A stretch of 38,548 nt of DNA from JBNLBT01 sp050303435 (GTDB lineage Bacteria; Pseudomonadota; Gammaproteobacteria; Xanthomonadales; Marinicellaceae): the NCBI GenBank assembly GCA_050303435.1, contig JBNLBT010000023.1, forward strand, positions 1 to 38,548, in the 5' to 3' direction. Under the pieces are notes generated by a model. That model did no database searches, was not told the origin of the DNA, and saw nothing but the letters and a program-made list of their open reading frames with translations. A program made the translations under genes and the position numbers. Position 1 is the stretch's first letter; the number at the start of each line of letters is the position of its first letter. This document shows, in pieces, positions 1 to 8,933 of the stretch.

Positions 1-982
1 GGCCGTCCGCGCGCAAAGAATTGACCGCGTCGCGGATGCTGTCCTCGAACGGCCGGATGCGGTGGCCGAGTTCTTCTATGGCGCGCGCGCTGTCGCAGCG
101 GTCGCGGTGTGAAATCAACGCCAGCGATTCGGGCGTCAGATCCGGTTCGCGCCGGGTGATCCTGGAAATCAGGTCCTTGGCGGTGGCCAGTGCGCGCAGC
201 AGCCCCTGCGGCAGGCGTTTTGCAGTCACCGCCACACCCAGTTCGGCGGCCGCCGCGGCGATGAATTCGGTGAAGCTGTGGTTGTGGCCGCCGAGCAGGT
301 AATTTTCTCCGCGCCGTCCGCGCGCGTGCGCTGCAATGGTGCTGGCGGCCACATCGCGCACGTCGGCAAATGAACCGCTGCCGGCGGGGATCGCCGGCAG
401 CGACTGATCGGCGATCATGCAAAACAAGCGCGCCCAGTTGTGCCGGTCGCCCGGGCCAATGATGTGGGTCGGGTTGACGATCACCGCGTCCACATCACCG
501 GCCGCCGCGTCCAGCACCAGCGCCTCGGCGCGGGTCTTGCTGGCAACGTAGTTGATGCGGCTGTGCAGGCCGTCTTTGGGCTGACTTTCTGCAAGCGCCA
601 CTTCGTGCGTGTGATCCACGCCGTAGACCGCCGCGGTCGACACGTGCACCAGGCGTTTCACCCGCCGTTGGCGACAGGCTTCAAGCACGCCCCGTGTGCC
701 GTCGATGTTGATGCGCGTCTGGCGCGCGTTGTTGCCGCGCCAGGTGTTGGTATCGGCGCCCACGTGAAACACCGCATCGGTGTCATTTTCAATTGAGTCG
801 AGCAGCGATTGGTGGTCTAATAGGTCCCCTTTGCACGACTGCACGCCGTCAGCGAGGCCGTCCGTGGGACGGCGCACCAGGGCGCGCACCCGCCAGCCAT
901 CGGCGATCAGTTGTTGACACAGGTGGCCGCCGAGAAAGCCGGTGGCGCCGGTAACGAATGCGGTTTTTTTCTCATCGGACAT
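1..982 (-). CDS. NAD-dependent epimerase/dehydratase (extended SDR), 3' end cut by window edge
   Basis: Read on the minus strand from ATG at 980-982, the frame stays open for 327 codons and runs off the left edge. The N-terminus holds the extended-SDR nucleotide-binding motif TGATGFLGG (residues about 10-18). Mid-protein there is a conserved STAAVYG stretch and then the YVASK catalytic pair (YxxxK). This is the pattern of the NAD(P)-dependent epimerase/dehydratase family, which includes dihydroflavonol-4-reductase-like and sugar-nucleotide epimerases. Members are usually about 320-350 residues, so only a few codons are probably missing. The substrate cannot be told from sequence. There is no signal peptide, so the enzyme should be cytoplasmic. 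It is divergent from the MATE gene, with only 45 bases between the starts, so the two promoters must overlap or lie inside the neighbouring gene. Confidence 0.88.
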   Translation of the reverse strand, partial: MSDEKKTAFVTGATGFLGGHLCQQLIADGWRVRALVRRPTDGLADGVQSCKGDLLDHQSLLDSIENDTDAVFHVGADTNTWRGNNARQTRINIDGTRGVLEACRQRRVKRLVHVSTAAVYGVDHTHEVALAESQPKDGLHSRINYVASKTRAEALVLDAAAGDVDAVIVNPTHIIGPGDRHNWARLFCMIADQSLPAIPAGSGSFADVRDVAASTIAAHARGRRGENYLLGGHNHSFTEFIAAAAAELGVAVTAKRLPQGLLRALATAKDLISRITRREPDLTPESLALISHRDRCDSARAIEELGHRIRPFEDSIRDAVNSLRADG

Positions 983-1027
983 GCGCTTTGACGATTGATA
1001 GGGGCGAGTGACTGATTTTCCATCATC

Positions 1028-2380
1028 ATGAACGAGATTTCAAACAAAAGACACCTGACCCAGACCGTGCGACTGGCGCTGCCGCTGATCATTGGTCAGA
1101 TCAGTGTGGTGGCGATGAGCTTTGTCGACACCATCATGGCCGGCCGTCTGTCGGCCGTGACCCTGGCGGCGGTGGCGGTGGGCAGCTCCATCTGGGCCAC
1201 CGCGATCCTGTTCATGATGGGCATTTTGATGGCCATTCCGCCGCTGGTTTCGTCGCTGGACGGGGCCAAAAAACACCATGAAATCGGGCCGTTGATGCGT
1301 CAGTTCATGTGGCTGGCGCTGTTGCTGGGCGGGGTGTTTTTCTTTGTCGTGCGTGCCCTGCACCCGTTGCTGCTGCTGTTTGACACCAAACCTGAAGTGG
1401 TGCCGCACGCGGTCGGTTACATCGACGCCATCAGCTGGGGCGTGTTGCCGCTGGCGCTGTTTCTGACCTTCCGCTACCTGGCCGACGGCCTGTCGATCAC
1501 CAAAACCACCATGTACATCAGTTTCCTCGGGCTGTTGCTGAACATCCCGTTCAATTACGTGCTGATCTACGGACACCTCGGTTTTCCTGCCCTCGGCGCG
1601 GCCGGTTGCGGCTACGCCACCAGCGCGGTGATTGCGATTCAGATGCTGGTGTTTGCCGCGGTCACCCACCGCCACCCGCGCATCGCCCGGGTGATGCTGT
1701 TTGGCCGCTTTGAAAAACCCGACTGGGCGGAAATCCGCCGGGTGCTGCGCATGGGCTTGCCGATTGGTCTGTCGATGTTTGCTGAAGTGGGTTTTTTTGC
1801 TGCAGTGACTCTGTTGTCTTCGTCGCTCAGCACCGACACCGTGGCCGCCCACCAGATCGCCCTGAACATCATCTCGCTGTTGTTCATGGTGCCGCTTGGG
1901 CTGTCGATGGCGATGACCATCCGCGTCGGCAACGCGGTCGGCCGCAAACGCCTGGTGGACATCCGCCGCGCCGGCTGGCTGGGCATGGCGCTGGTGCTTG
2001 GCACCCAGGCGTTTTCCGCCGCACTGGTGCTGCTGTTCCCCGAGCACATCACCGCCCTGTACACCGGCGATCAGGCGGTCGCCGGGATCGCCGTGCGCCT
2101 GTTGTTTCTGGCCGCGCTGTTCCAATTGTCCGACGGCCTGCAGGTGGCCGCCGCCGGCGCCCTGCGCGGCATCAAAGACCTCAACTTCATCATGTACAGC
2201 AACGTCTTCTCGTTCTGGGCGCTGGGTTTTCTGGCCTCCTGGTTTTTGTGTTTTCAGCTGGGCCACGGCGCGGTCGGCCTGTGGATCGGCATGATCGTTG
2301 GCCTGACCTCGGCGGCGGTGCTCAACGTCGCCCGTTTCGCTGCGATGACGCGCAGCAAAGACAAAATAAAGGGCCTTTGA
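1028..2380 (+). CDS. MATE family multidrug efflux transporter (NorM-like)
   Basis: This 450-residue, very hydrophobic protein has about twelve predicted transmembrane segments, the length and layout of MATE (multidrug and toxic compound extrusion) antiporters. Residues 14-24 (VRLALPLIIGQ) followed by a segment with VDTIMAGRLS match the conserved first helices, where family members carry a VDT-x2-AG-like motif. The second half repeats the pattern, beginning near GLPIGLSMFAEVGFF, as expected for two six-helix bundles. The family exports cationic drugs and toxic organics in exchange for Na+ or H+. Substrate and coupling ion cannot be deduced here. The start at 1028 follows a weak purine-rich leader. 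The gene is transcribed away from the epimerase and is followed by a 356-base gap before nrdA, so it looks monocistronic. Confidence 0.93.
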   Translation: MNEISNKRHLTQTVRLALPLIIGQISVVAMSFVDTIMAGRLSAVTLAAVAVGSSIWATAILFMMGILMAIPPLVSSLDGAKKHHEIGPLMRQFMWLALLLGGVFFFVVRALHPLLLLFDTKPEVVPHAVGYIDAISWGVLPLALFLTFRYLADGLSITKTTMYISFLGLLLNIPFNYVLIYGHLGFPALGAAGCGYATSAVIAIQMLVFAAVTHRHPRIARVMLFGRFEKPDWAEIRRVLRMGLPIGLSMFAEVGFFAAVTLLSSSLSTDTVAAHQIALNIISLLFMVPLGLSMAMTIRVGNAVGRKRLVDIRRAGWLGMALVLGTQAFSAALVLLFPEHITALYTGDQAVAGIAVRLLFLAALFQLSDGLQVAAAGALRGIKDLNFIMYSNVFSFWALGFLASWFLCFQLGHGAVGLWIGMIVGLTSAAVLNVARFAAMTRSKDKIKGL

Positions 2381-2736
2381 ATTGAATTCGAATGGCGCCG
2401 CTTTCGCGCCGCGAAGGATTCGGGCTGTCGATCGCTGTCTGTGGCTGAGCCGCTCAACGCGGGGGTGACCTTTTCTCCGACAATTCTGCGCGGCTTGAAT
2501 TTGCATTTTCACAGCAAAGTTCCAATACAATTTTGAGCATATTTTGCTAAGTTATTGATCCTTGGTGTCGCCAGTTCACGTTTCCGGAAATGCCTCAAAA
2601 TAGGTCTTGATAAAGTCGGGTTGAATGGTCTAAGATCGTTCCTCAATCAGAGGGTAATCGACGACGAATTTTACACAATTCAGCGCGTCTTATCCTGGGC
2701 AAAAATACGCTGTGCGGGGTCGATTCATGAAGAATC
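2381..2736. other. 356-base intergenic leader upstream of nrdA
   Basis: No credible gene is seen between the MATE stop and the nrdA start. An open frame from 2555 overlaps nrdA out of frame and looks like a shadow. The stretch from about 2490 to 2770 is clearly richer in A+T than the flanking genes, which fits a promoter and leader region. Class Ia nrd operons are usually repressed by NrdR at paired 16-bp boxes. I looked for such boxes and found no convincing pair. Confidence 0.55.
2607..2636 (+). promoter_or_regulatory. Candidate sigma-70 promoter for nrdAB
   Basis: TTGATA at 2607-2612 and TAAGAT at 2631-2636 are separated by 18 bases. They match the sigma-70 consensus at five of six and four of six positions. 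Transcription would start near 2643, giving a leader of about 95 bases before ATG 2737. This is an inference from sequence only. Other A+T-rich hexamers lie upstream around 2520-2550. Confidence 0.4.
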
Positions 2737-5658
2737 ATGGCCGGATATTTATCAAGTCTCTCAAGTCAAAAAACTATGCAACATACTGAATCGGAAACAG
2801 AAACTGGCAAACAATCACAGACTGGGCCGGTTGCTGAGTCGCCGCGTGCGCAGAGCAACCAGGACTCCGAGTCGCCGCACCGCGTGATCCGGCGCAACGG
2901 CAAGGTCACGGCCTTTGACGAGAGCAAAATTGCGGTGGCAATGACCAAGGCATTTCTGGCGGTTGAAGGCGGCCAGGCGGCGGCCTCCCGACGCATCCGT
3001 GAGACGGTGGAAAAACTCACCGAGCAGGTGAGTGGTGCGCTGTTCCGTCACATGGACGGCGGCGGCACCGTGCACATCGAAGACATTCAGGATCAGGTGG
3101 AACTGGCGCTGATGCGCGCCGGTGAACACAAAGTGGCGCGCAGCTACGTGCTGTACCGCGCCAAACAGGAAGAAAAACGCGCCCGCGCCCGCGCCAAGGA
3201 AGAAAAGAACGGCAAAAAATCCGTCGGCGACCAGCCGCAGATCGAAGTGCTGGATGAAACCGGTCAGCGCAAGGCGCTGGACTTTGATCGCCTGGAAACC
3301 GTGATCGCCGATGCCACCAAAGGCCTCAAGGGCGTGTCCAAAGACCTGATCATCAAAGACATCCGCCGCAACCTGTTTGACGGCATGGCCGAAGTCGACG
3401 TCAACGCCTCGCTGGTGATGACCTCGCGCACGCTGATTGAAAAAGACCCGAACTATTCGCAGGTCACTGCCCGGCTGTTGCTGGACGGCATCCGCCGCCA
3501 GGCGCTGTCGCATGTGTACGGTCAGCCGACCGAGGCAACCAGCCAGGAAATGCAGGCGCTGTACCCCGAATACTTCGCCAAATACATCCGCGCCGGCGCC
3601 GATCTGCAGCTGCTGGATCCGGAACTGACCCGCTACGACCTGCACAAGCTGGGGCAGGCACTGAAACCGGAACGCGACAAGAAATTCACCTACCTCGGTC
3701 TGCAAACACTGTTTGACCGCTATTTCATTCACCACGGCAAGGTGCGCATTGAACTGCCACAGGCGTTCTTCATGCGCGTGTCGATGGGTCTGGCGATCAA
3801 CGAAGTTGACCGCGAAGCGCGGGCGATCGAATTCTACAATCTGTTGAGCTCGTTTGACTTCATGAGCTCGACCCCGACGCTGTTCAATTCCGGCACTTTG
3901 CGGCCGCAGCTGTCGAGCTGCTATCTGACCACCGTGCCGGACGATCTGGACGGCATTTTCAGTGCCATCCGCGACGACGCGCTGCTGTCCAAGTACGCCG
4001 GCGGTCTGGGCAACGACTGGACCCGTGTGCGCGGTCTGGGTTCGCACATCCGCGGCACCAACGGTGAATCGCAGGGCGTGGTGCCGTTCCTGAAAGTGGC
4101 CAACGACACCGCGGTGGCGGTCAACCAGGGCGGCAAACGCAAGGGCGCGATGTGCGCCTACCTGGAAACCTGGCACGTGGACATTGAAGACTTTCTGGAA
4201 CTGCGCAAAAACACCGGCGACGACCGCCGCCGCACGCACGACATGAACACCGCCAACTGGATTCCGGATTTGTTCATGGAGCGGGTCGCGGAAAATCAGA
4301 GCTGGACGCTGTTCTCGCCCGAAGAAGTGCCCGAGCTGCACGATCTGTACGGCGAAGCGTTCCGCGAGAAATACGAACACTACGAAGCCAAGGCCCGCGC
4401 CGGAGAAATTCAAAACACCCGGCAGATCGACGCCAATCAATTGTGGCGCAAAATGCTCGGCATGTTGTTTGAAACCGGCCATCCGTGGATCACATTCAAG
4501 GACCCGTGCAACCTGCGTTCACCGCAGCAGCACACCGGTGTGGTGCATTCATCCAATCTGTGCACCGAGATCACGCTGAACACCAGCGACGATGAAATCG
4601 CGGTATGCAACCTCGGTTCGGTGAACCTGGTGCACCACGTCACCGCCAAAGGCCTGGATCTGAAGAAACTGGAAAAAACCGTCACCACCGCCATGCGCAT
4701 GCTGGACAACGTGATTGACTACAATTTCTACAGCGTGCCACAGGCGCGCCGCTCCAACCTGCGGCACCGCCCGGTGGGACTGGGCGTGATGGGTTTTCAG
4801 GACGCGCTGTACATCCGCGATCTGGCCTACGCCAGCGACGACGCGGTGCAATTCGCCGATGAATCCATGGAAGCCATTTCCTACTATGCGATCAAGGCCT
4901 CCAGTGATCTGGCCGAAGAACGCGGCACCTACCCGAGCTACGAAGGCTCTTTGTGGAGCCAGGGCATCCTGCCGATCGATTCGGTGGAACTGCTGAAACG
5001 CGGCCGCGGCCGTTACATCGAGGTGGACACCTCCAGCACCCTGGACTGGGACGCCCTGCGCGCGCAGGTCAAATCCCAGGGCATGCGCAACTCCAACACC
5101 ATGGCGATCGCGCCGACCGCGACCATCTCCAACATTTCCGGCGTGTCGCAATCGATTGAACCGGTGTACCAGAACCTGTTTGTCAAATCCAACCTGTCGG
5201 GTGAGTTCGTGATCATCAACCCGTACCTGGTTGAAGACCTGAAAGCCTGCGACATGTGGGACGACGTGATGATCAACGACCTGAAATACTTCGATGGCAG
5301 CGTGCAACCGATTGACCGCATCCCGGACGCGCTGAAACGCAAATACGCGACCGCCTTCGAAGTCGACGCGCGCTGGCTGGTTGAAGCCGCCAGTCGCCGG
5401 CAAAAATGGATCGATCAGGGCCAGTCCCTGAACCTGTACATGCTGGAACCCTCCGGCAAAAAACTCGATTCATTGTACAAGCTGGCCTGGGTGCGCGGTC
5501 TGAAAACCACCTACTACCTGCGTTCCATGGGTGCCACCGGCGTGGAGAAAAGCGTCGATGCCAGCTCGTCTGCACCCAAGGCCAACACACAACCGCTCGG
5601 ATCGGAAGCGCCCAAGGCGTGTTCCATCCTCGATCCGGATTGCGAAGCCTGTCAATAG
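2737..5658 (+). CDS. nrdA: Class Ia ribonucleoside-diphosphate reductase, alpha subunit
   Basis: This is the large catalytic subunit that reduces ribonucleoside diphosphates to deoxyribonucleotides with NrdB. The 973-residue length and two N-terminal ATP-cone domains (about 48-135 and 165-260) match the longer Pseudomonas-type NrdA rather than the 761-residue E. coli form. Visible catalytic residues are the redox pair C395 (SSCYL) and C624 (VCNLGS), the thiyl-radical cysteine C609 in NLCTEI, the radical-transfer tyrosines Y926-Y927 (TTYYLRS), and C-terminal C969 and C972 (DCEACQ) for thioredoxin re-reduction. ATG 2737 is preceded by GAAGAA. An in-frame ATG at 2776 is an alternative, and residues 1-45 are low-complexity and poorly conserved, so the start is uncertain by 13 codons. 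nrdB follows after 66 bases in the same direction. Confidence 0.97.
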   Translation: MAGYLSSLSSQKTMQHTESETETGKQSQTGPVAESPRAQSNQDSESPHRVIRRNGKVTAFDESKIAVAMTKAFLAVEGGQAAASRRIRETVEKLTEQVSGALFRHMDGGGTVHIEDIQDQVELALMRAGEHKVARSYVLYRAKQEEKRARARAKEEKNGKKSVGDQPQIEVLDETGQRKALDFDRLETVIADATKGLKGVSKDLIIKDIRRNLFDGMAEVDVNASLVMTSRTLIEKDPNYSQVTARLLLDGIRRQALSHVYGQPTEATSQEMQALYPEYFAKYIRAGADLQLLDPELTRYDLHKLGQALKPERDKKFTYLGLQTLFDRYFIHHGKVRIELPQAFFMRVSMGLAINEVDREARAIEFYNLLSSFDFMSSTPTLFNSGTLRPQLSSCYLTTVPDDLDGIFSAIRDDALLSKYAGGLGNDWTRVRGLGSHIRGTNGESQGVVPFLKVANDTAVAVNQGGKRKGAMCAYLETWHVDIEDFLELRKNTGDDRRRTHDMNTANWIPDLFMERVAENQSWTLFSPEEVPELHDLYGEAFREKYEHYEAKARAGEIQNTRQIDANQLWRKMLGMLFETGHPWITFKDPCNLRSPQQHTGVVHSSNLCTEITLNTSDDEIAVCNLGSVNLVHHVTAKGLDLKKLEKTVTTAMRMLDNVIDYNFYSVPQARRSNLRHRPVGLGVMGFQDALYIRDLAYASDDAVQFADESMEAISYYAIKASSDLAEERGTYPSYEGSLWSQGILPIDSVELLKRGRGRYIEVDTSSTLDWDALRAQVKSQGMRNSNTMAIAPTATISNISGVSQSIEPVYQNLFVKSNLSGEFVIINPYLVEDLKACDMWDDVMINDLKYFDGSVQPIDRIPDALKRKYATAFEVDARWLVEAASRRQKWIDQGQSLNLYMLEPSGKKLDSLYKLAWVRGLKTTYYLRSMGATGVEKSVDASSSAPKANTQPLGSEAPKACSILDPDCEACQ

Positions 5659-5683
5659 TGTGTTATCATAATTGAATTCAAAT

Positions 5684-5699
5684 CAAGCAGTTATGCTTG
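5684..5699 (+). repeat. Small hairpin in the nrdA-nrdB gap
   Basis: CAAGCA and TGCTTG form a perfect six-base inverted repeat with a four-base loop, ending 25 bases before the nrdB start. No T-tract follows it. A partial transcript-stability or attenuation role between nrdA and nrdB is possible, but the stem is short and could be chance. Confidence 0.3.
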
Positions 5700-5724
5700 T
5701 TAATTTAAGTGGAGTGTTAAAAAA

Positions 5725-6891
5725 ATGTTAGATTGGGACGATCCCCTGGGCACCGGCTCAGCTGAAACCAAGGACGGCGGTCAGGCCGTCGCAGCGGCGC
5801 CGAGAGAGGCACCGGCAGAGGACCAAGCGACCGTGGCAGCGGTCAACGTCACCAAAGACAACCAGCCAGCCAACGCCCGCGCCGGCGTGGAACCGGTGCG
5901 CGCCGAAGACAAGCGCGTGATCAACGGCATGACCGACATCAACCAGCTGGCACCGTTCAAATACCCGTGGGCGTGGAAATTTTTCCTCAACGCCAACAAA
6001 AATCACTGGACGCCGCTGGACATCAACATGACCCAGGACGTGCACGACTACAACAAAAAACTCAGCGACGATGAGAAACACGTGTACGAGAACGTGCTGT
6101 CTTATCTGACCACCTCCGACATTCTGGCGATGCGCAACATCGGCCTGGCGGTGATGGAAAAAATGAGCGCGCCGGAACTGCAGATCTATCAGGCGCGTCA
6201 GGTGTATGAGGAAGCCCTGCACACCTGGACCTATCAGCACTGCATCGAATCCATCGGACTGGATCAGGGCGAGATTTACAACCGCTATCGCGTGGTGCCG
6301 GAAATCAACCAGAAAATTCAGATCGCCAACCGCCGTCTGAATTCCGTGTTGCGCCCGGACATTGATCTGAACGACCGCGACGAACTGAACAACTTCGTGC
6401 TGGCCTACATGTTCTTCGGCGCGATCTTTGAAGGCTGCTGGTTCTACAACGGCTTCAGCCCGATTTTTGCACTGCAGCGCCGCGGCCTGATGAAAGGCAC
6501 CGCCGAGCAGCTGCAATACATCATGCGCGACGAAGTGATGCATTGTTCCTTCGGCATCCGCGTGGTCAAGCAGATCATCAGCGAAAACAACGTGGTATTG
6601 GATCCCAAAGACATCCGTCTCATGTGGGACGAATCCGAAGCGGCTGAACGCGAATACGCGCGTTACCTGCTGCCGCGACCGATCCTCGGCTACTCGGCCG
6701 AAGACCACTCCGAACAGTTCCGCTACATCGCCAACCGCCGCGCGCGCCAGTTGGGCATCGATGAACCCTTCCCGGGCGCGGAAAGCACCTTGCCGTGGCT
6801 GGACGAACAATCCAACCTGCGCAAGGAAAAGAACTTCTTTGAAACACGGGTGACCGAGTACCAGACCGGCGGCGCGCTGAGCTGGGACTGA
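5725..6891 (+). CDS. nrdB: Class Ia ribonucleoside-diphosphate reductase, beta subunit
   Basis: This is the radical-generating ferritin-like subunit that partners NrdA. E163-x2-H166 supplies iron ligands and Y170, four residues later, is at the position of the stable tyrosyl radical (the E115, H118, Y122 arrangement of E. coli). A second ligand helix has FEGCWFY, and a third has DEVMH with another E-x2-H pair. At 388 residues it is slightly long for the family because of a variable N-terminal extension of about 70 residues rich in Ala, Pro and acidic residues. The start ATG has GGAG upstream at a spacing of about ten bases. The retained tyrosine indicates an oxygen-dependent diiron class Ia enzyme rather than class Ic. 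It is cotranscribed with nrdA and followed by a terminator. Confidence 0.97.
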   Translation: MLDWDDPLGTGSAETKDGGQAVAAAPREAPAEDQATVAAVNVTKDNQPANARAGVEPVRAEDKRVINGMTDINQLAPFKYPWAWKFFLNANKNHWTPLDINMTQDVHDYNKKLSDDEKHVYENVLSYLTTSDILAMRNIGLAVMEKMSAPELQIYQARQVYEEALHTWTYQHCIESIGLDQGEIYNRYRVVPEINQKIQIANRRLNSVLRPDIDLNDRDELNNFVLAYMFFGAIFEGCWFYNGFSPIFALQRRGLMKGTAEQLQYIMRDEVMHCSFGIRVVKQIISENNVVLDPKDIRLMWDESEAAEREYARYLLPRPILGYSAEDHSEQFRYIANRRARQLGIDEPFPGAESTLPWLDEQSNLRKEKNFFETRVTEYQTGGALSWD

Positions 6892-6927
6892 TCACCCACC
6901 CCACAGCGAAAGCTGTACCTCAAAGAG

Positions 6928-6961
6928 AACCGTCCGTCGAGCCAGCGCCGGGCGGTTTTTT
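6928..6961 (+). terminator. Rho-independent terminator after nrdB
   Basis: ACCGTCCG and CGGGCGGT pair over eight bases with one G-T wobble, around a 12-base loop, and run directly into seven T residues. It lies about 37 bases after the nrdB stop and should end the nrdAB transcript. Confidence 0.85.
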
Positions 6962-7016
6962 TATGCACAAGAATATGGCGGCTCATTCATGAAAGATGCT
7001 GAAACAACAGCGCCGC

Positions 7017-8636
7017 TTACGGCTCAAATCCGTGCGCAAAAATCCAGTCGGGGTTGGCGCTGAAATTGACCTGAAGGATGGCATCGTCGGACCCCATCAA
7101 CAACTGCGTGTGAGCGCTCAGGTCGTCTGCAATGATTGCGGCACCTGACAGCAGAGTCCATTCAGACAGAATCAACGGGCCGCTGGAGGCGGCAATCAAC
7201 GGGATGTTCTGCCCCACGCCCAGACTCAGCACGCCGGCTTGCGGGTAAACCATCAGCTCAGGATGGGCCGTTTGTACGGTCAAATTCTGAAAAGCGTGGT
7301 ATTGTTCGATGGGGCCCAGTGGCACCAGAGTGCGACCGGCAAAAGCCGGGTGGTCGGCGGGATAACGGCTGGCACGAAACAGCGAGGTGGCCGGCGCAAA
7401 GGGCACCGGATCGCCTTGAAACAATATCCCGCTGTTGTCAATCGGGTTCTGGTAACGCCACACCGCGTCGCCGTCGACGGTCACTTCAAACAACAGCCCC
7501 TTGTCGCCTTCATCGATCAGGGTGTTGCCGTTGCGCAGTCGCTGAGCACCGGAGATGAAACTGGAAAAGAAATCTTCCGCTGGTTGTGCCTGATGGGTCC
7601 ACACCAGATCCAGCGGACCAAACAGTCCTTGCGGCAGGGCATCGTAATTCAACCCATTCAATGGCGGGGTGAATTCGTCCACACTGGAATAATCGCCGTC
7701 GCGACCGTAGTCGGTGCCGCCGTTGTTAAAAAACAGGATGTTGCCGGCGCCTGGCAGGCCGGCTTTGATCCATTGGGCGTCGTGCCCGCCAAAATTGAGT
7801 TGCGGGCCCGAGGCTCTGTAGGCACTGGGGTTGCCCCAGCGGTACAGCAGGTCACCGCCTTTGCCGGCGTTGCCGCCGCTGTGACCGGCTGCTTCGGCGG
7901 TGGTGGTGCTGTGATCAATGATCCACAGTTCATTCACATAGCGGGGTGACAGCAGAATCTGGTCCAGCACTGGGTTGTAGTCGATGGCGTTGCCGTGCAG
8001 CCAGTCGCTGCCGGTATCGCGCATGTAATTGATGTCGACCAGCTCCGGGTGATCTTCCACCACACCAAAATTGTTCTTGCTGGCATCAAAATCCTGAATC
8101 AAATGATCCCACACGTGCCAGGACCAGACCAATTCGCCTACGGGGTTGATTTCATACACCATCATGGGTCTCAGATCGTCGTTCAGCAGCGCGGGGTTGC
8201 GCCCGGCGGCGATGGCCTCGGTGTTGCTTTTCGCGCCCCAGACCAGCAACAGCACGTGCCCGTTGGGCATCACGGCCACGTCGTGATGGGCGTCGATGTT
8301 GTTGTATTGCCACAGCAGATCGCCGGCCCAGTTGTAGCGTTTGACGCCGCGACTGACCGCCACCCAGTCGCCGTTGTCCTGCAGATAGCCCGGGTGTTTG
8401 GAATTGGTTCCGTGATTCCAGCTGTGCACGATCTGGCCGGCGGTGTCCAGCAGATACGCCGTGCCGTTTCTGGAAATCTGGGTGTAGCCCAGATCGACGC
8501 CGGCTTGATGGTCCTGCAAGCCCACGGTCTGCGCCTTGAGATTAAAAGCTCCGCACAGGCACACGGCGCAGAATAATGTGATCAAACGCGCTTGCAATGG
8601 TGTTGTGATGAAGTGCCCCATAGTTGACTGATCCAT
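7017..8636 (-). CDS. Secreted arylsulfotransferase (ASST)-like protein with C-terminal HGFE motif
   Basis: The 539-residue protein starts with a short charged end, a hydrophobic segment (LITLFCAVCLCGAF) and an A-x-A-like site, so it is probably exported. ATG 8636 is chosen over 8621 because AGGGGA lies six bases upstream. The body resembles the bacterial arylsulfotransferase propeller family, which moves sulfate between phenolic compounds in the periplasm. Its features are AHHDVAVMPNGHVLLL, DWLHGNAIDYNP, SPRYVNELWIID and GGHDAQWI, giving His and Arg residues in the places the family uses. Whether the exact sulfate-carrying histidine is present needs alignment. The last ten residues are DWIFAHGFEP, the tag shared with other exported proteins here. 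No cysteine/DsbA-like partner genes are nearby. Confidence 0.8.
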   Translation of the reverse strand: MDQSTMGHFITTPLQARLITLFCAVCLCGAFNLKAQTVGLQDHQAGVDLGYTQISRNGTAYLLDTAGQIVHSWNHGTNSKHPGYLQDNGDWVAVSRGVKRYNWAGDLLWQYNNIDAHHDVAVMPNGHVLLLVWGAKSNTEAIAAGRNPALLNDDLRPMMVYEINPVGELVWSWHVWDHLIQDFDASKNNFGVVEDHPELVDINYMRDTGSDWLHGNAIDYNPVLDQILLSPRYVNELWIIDHSTTTAEAAGHSGGNAGKGGDLLYRWGNPSAYRASGPQLNFGGHDAQWIKAGLPGAGNILFFNNGGTDYGRDGDYSSVDEFTPPLNGLNYDALPQGLFGPLDLVWTHQAQPAEDFFSSFISGAQRLRNGNTLIDEGDKGLLFEVTVDGDAVWRYQNPIDNSGILFQGDPVPFAPATSLFRASRYPADHPAFAGRTLVPLGPIEQYHAFQNLTVQTAHPELMVYPQAGVLSLGVGQNIPLIAASSGPLILSEWTLLSGAAIIADDLSAHTQLLMGSDDAILQVNFSANPDWIFAHGFEP

Positions 8637-8866
8637 AGCATCCCCTGCAGAAATTCTAACCGATTTACAGCGTCAGAAAAAGTTGACATTCAAACCAGCC
8701 CTGCGCAATGAGCCGGGCGACCGATTGTTTGTCGGCAAGCTGTGCCATCTCGCCAGGCATGCGCGGGGAGTGACACAACGCGTCTCATGCATGGCCTGCA
8801 GTGCGCGCGACGGTCCCGGTACGCGGCGTGCCAGGGTTCGCTTGAGAGATTTTCCTGAGGTTTAAC

Positions 8867-8896
8867 TTTACATGCTCCACAAACTGGAAATATACT
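8867..8896 (+). promoter_or_regulatory. Sigma-70-like promoter for the 8934 gene
   Basis: TTTACA (8867-8872) and TATACT (8891-8896) are 18 bases apart, each matching consensus at five of six positions. Start of transcription would be near 8903, about 30 bases before the gene, and a strong GGGGGA ribosome-binding site precedes ATG 8934. Confidence 0.65.
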
Positions 8897-8909
8897 AAAT
8901 TGTTAGTAT
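8892..8909. promoter_or_regulatory. Perfect inverted repeat over the -10/+1 region, candidate operator
   Basis: ATACTAA, four bases ATTG, then TTAGTAT form a perfect seven-base inverted repeat. It overlaps the -10 hexamer and the predicted start of transcription, the usual place for a repressor site. The binding protein is unknown. A role as an mRNA 5' hairpin is less likely because the predicted start is inside the repeat. Confidence 0.45.
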
Positions 8910-8933
8910 GGATTCATTCGATAGGGGGATGCC

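Noticed and set aside
1040..2530. Long minus-strand open frame of 496 codons opposite the MATE gene
   Set aside because: It is the antisense shadow of a clear transporter gene; its product is Gln/His/Arg-rich with no domain. The same applies to long antisense frames opposite nrdA, nrdB and the delta-60-repeat gene.
2490..2736. Possible NrdR boxes or a riboswitch before nrdA
   Set aside because: No pair of sites close to the NrdR consensus with the usual spacing, and no recognisable B12-box or other riboswitch core. Only a generic promoter is supported.
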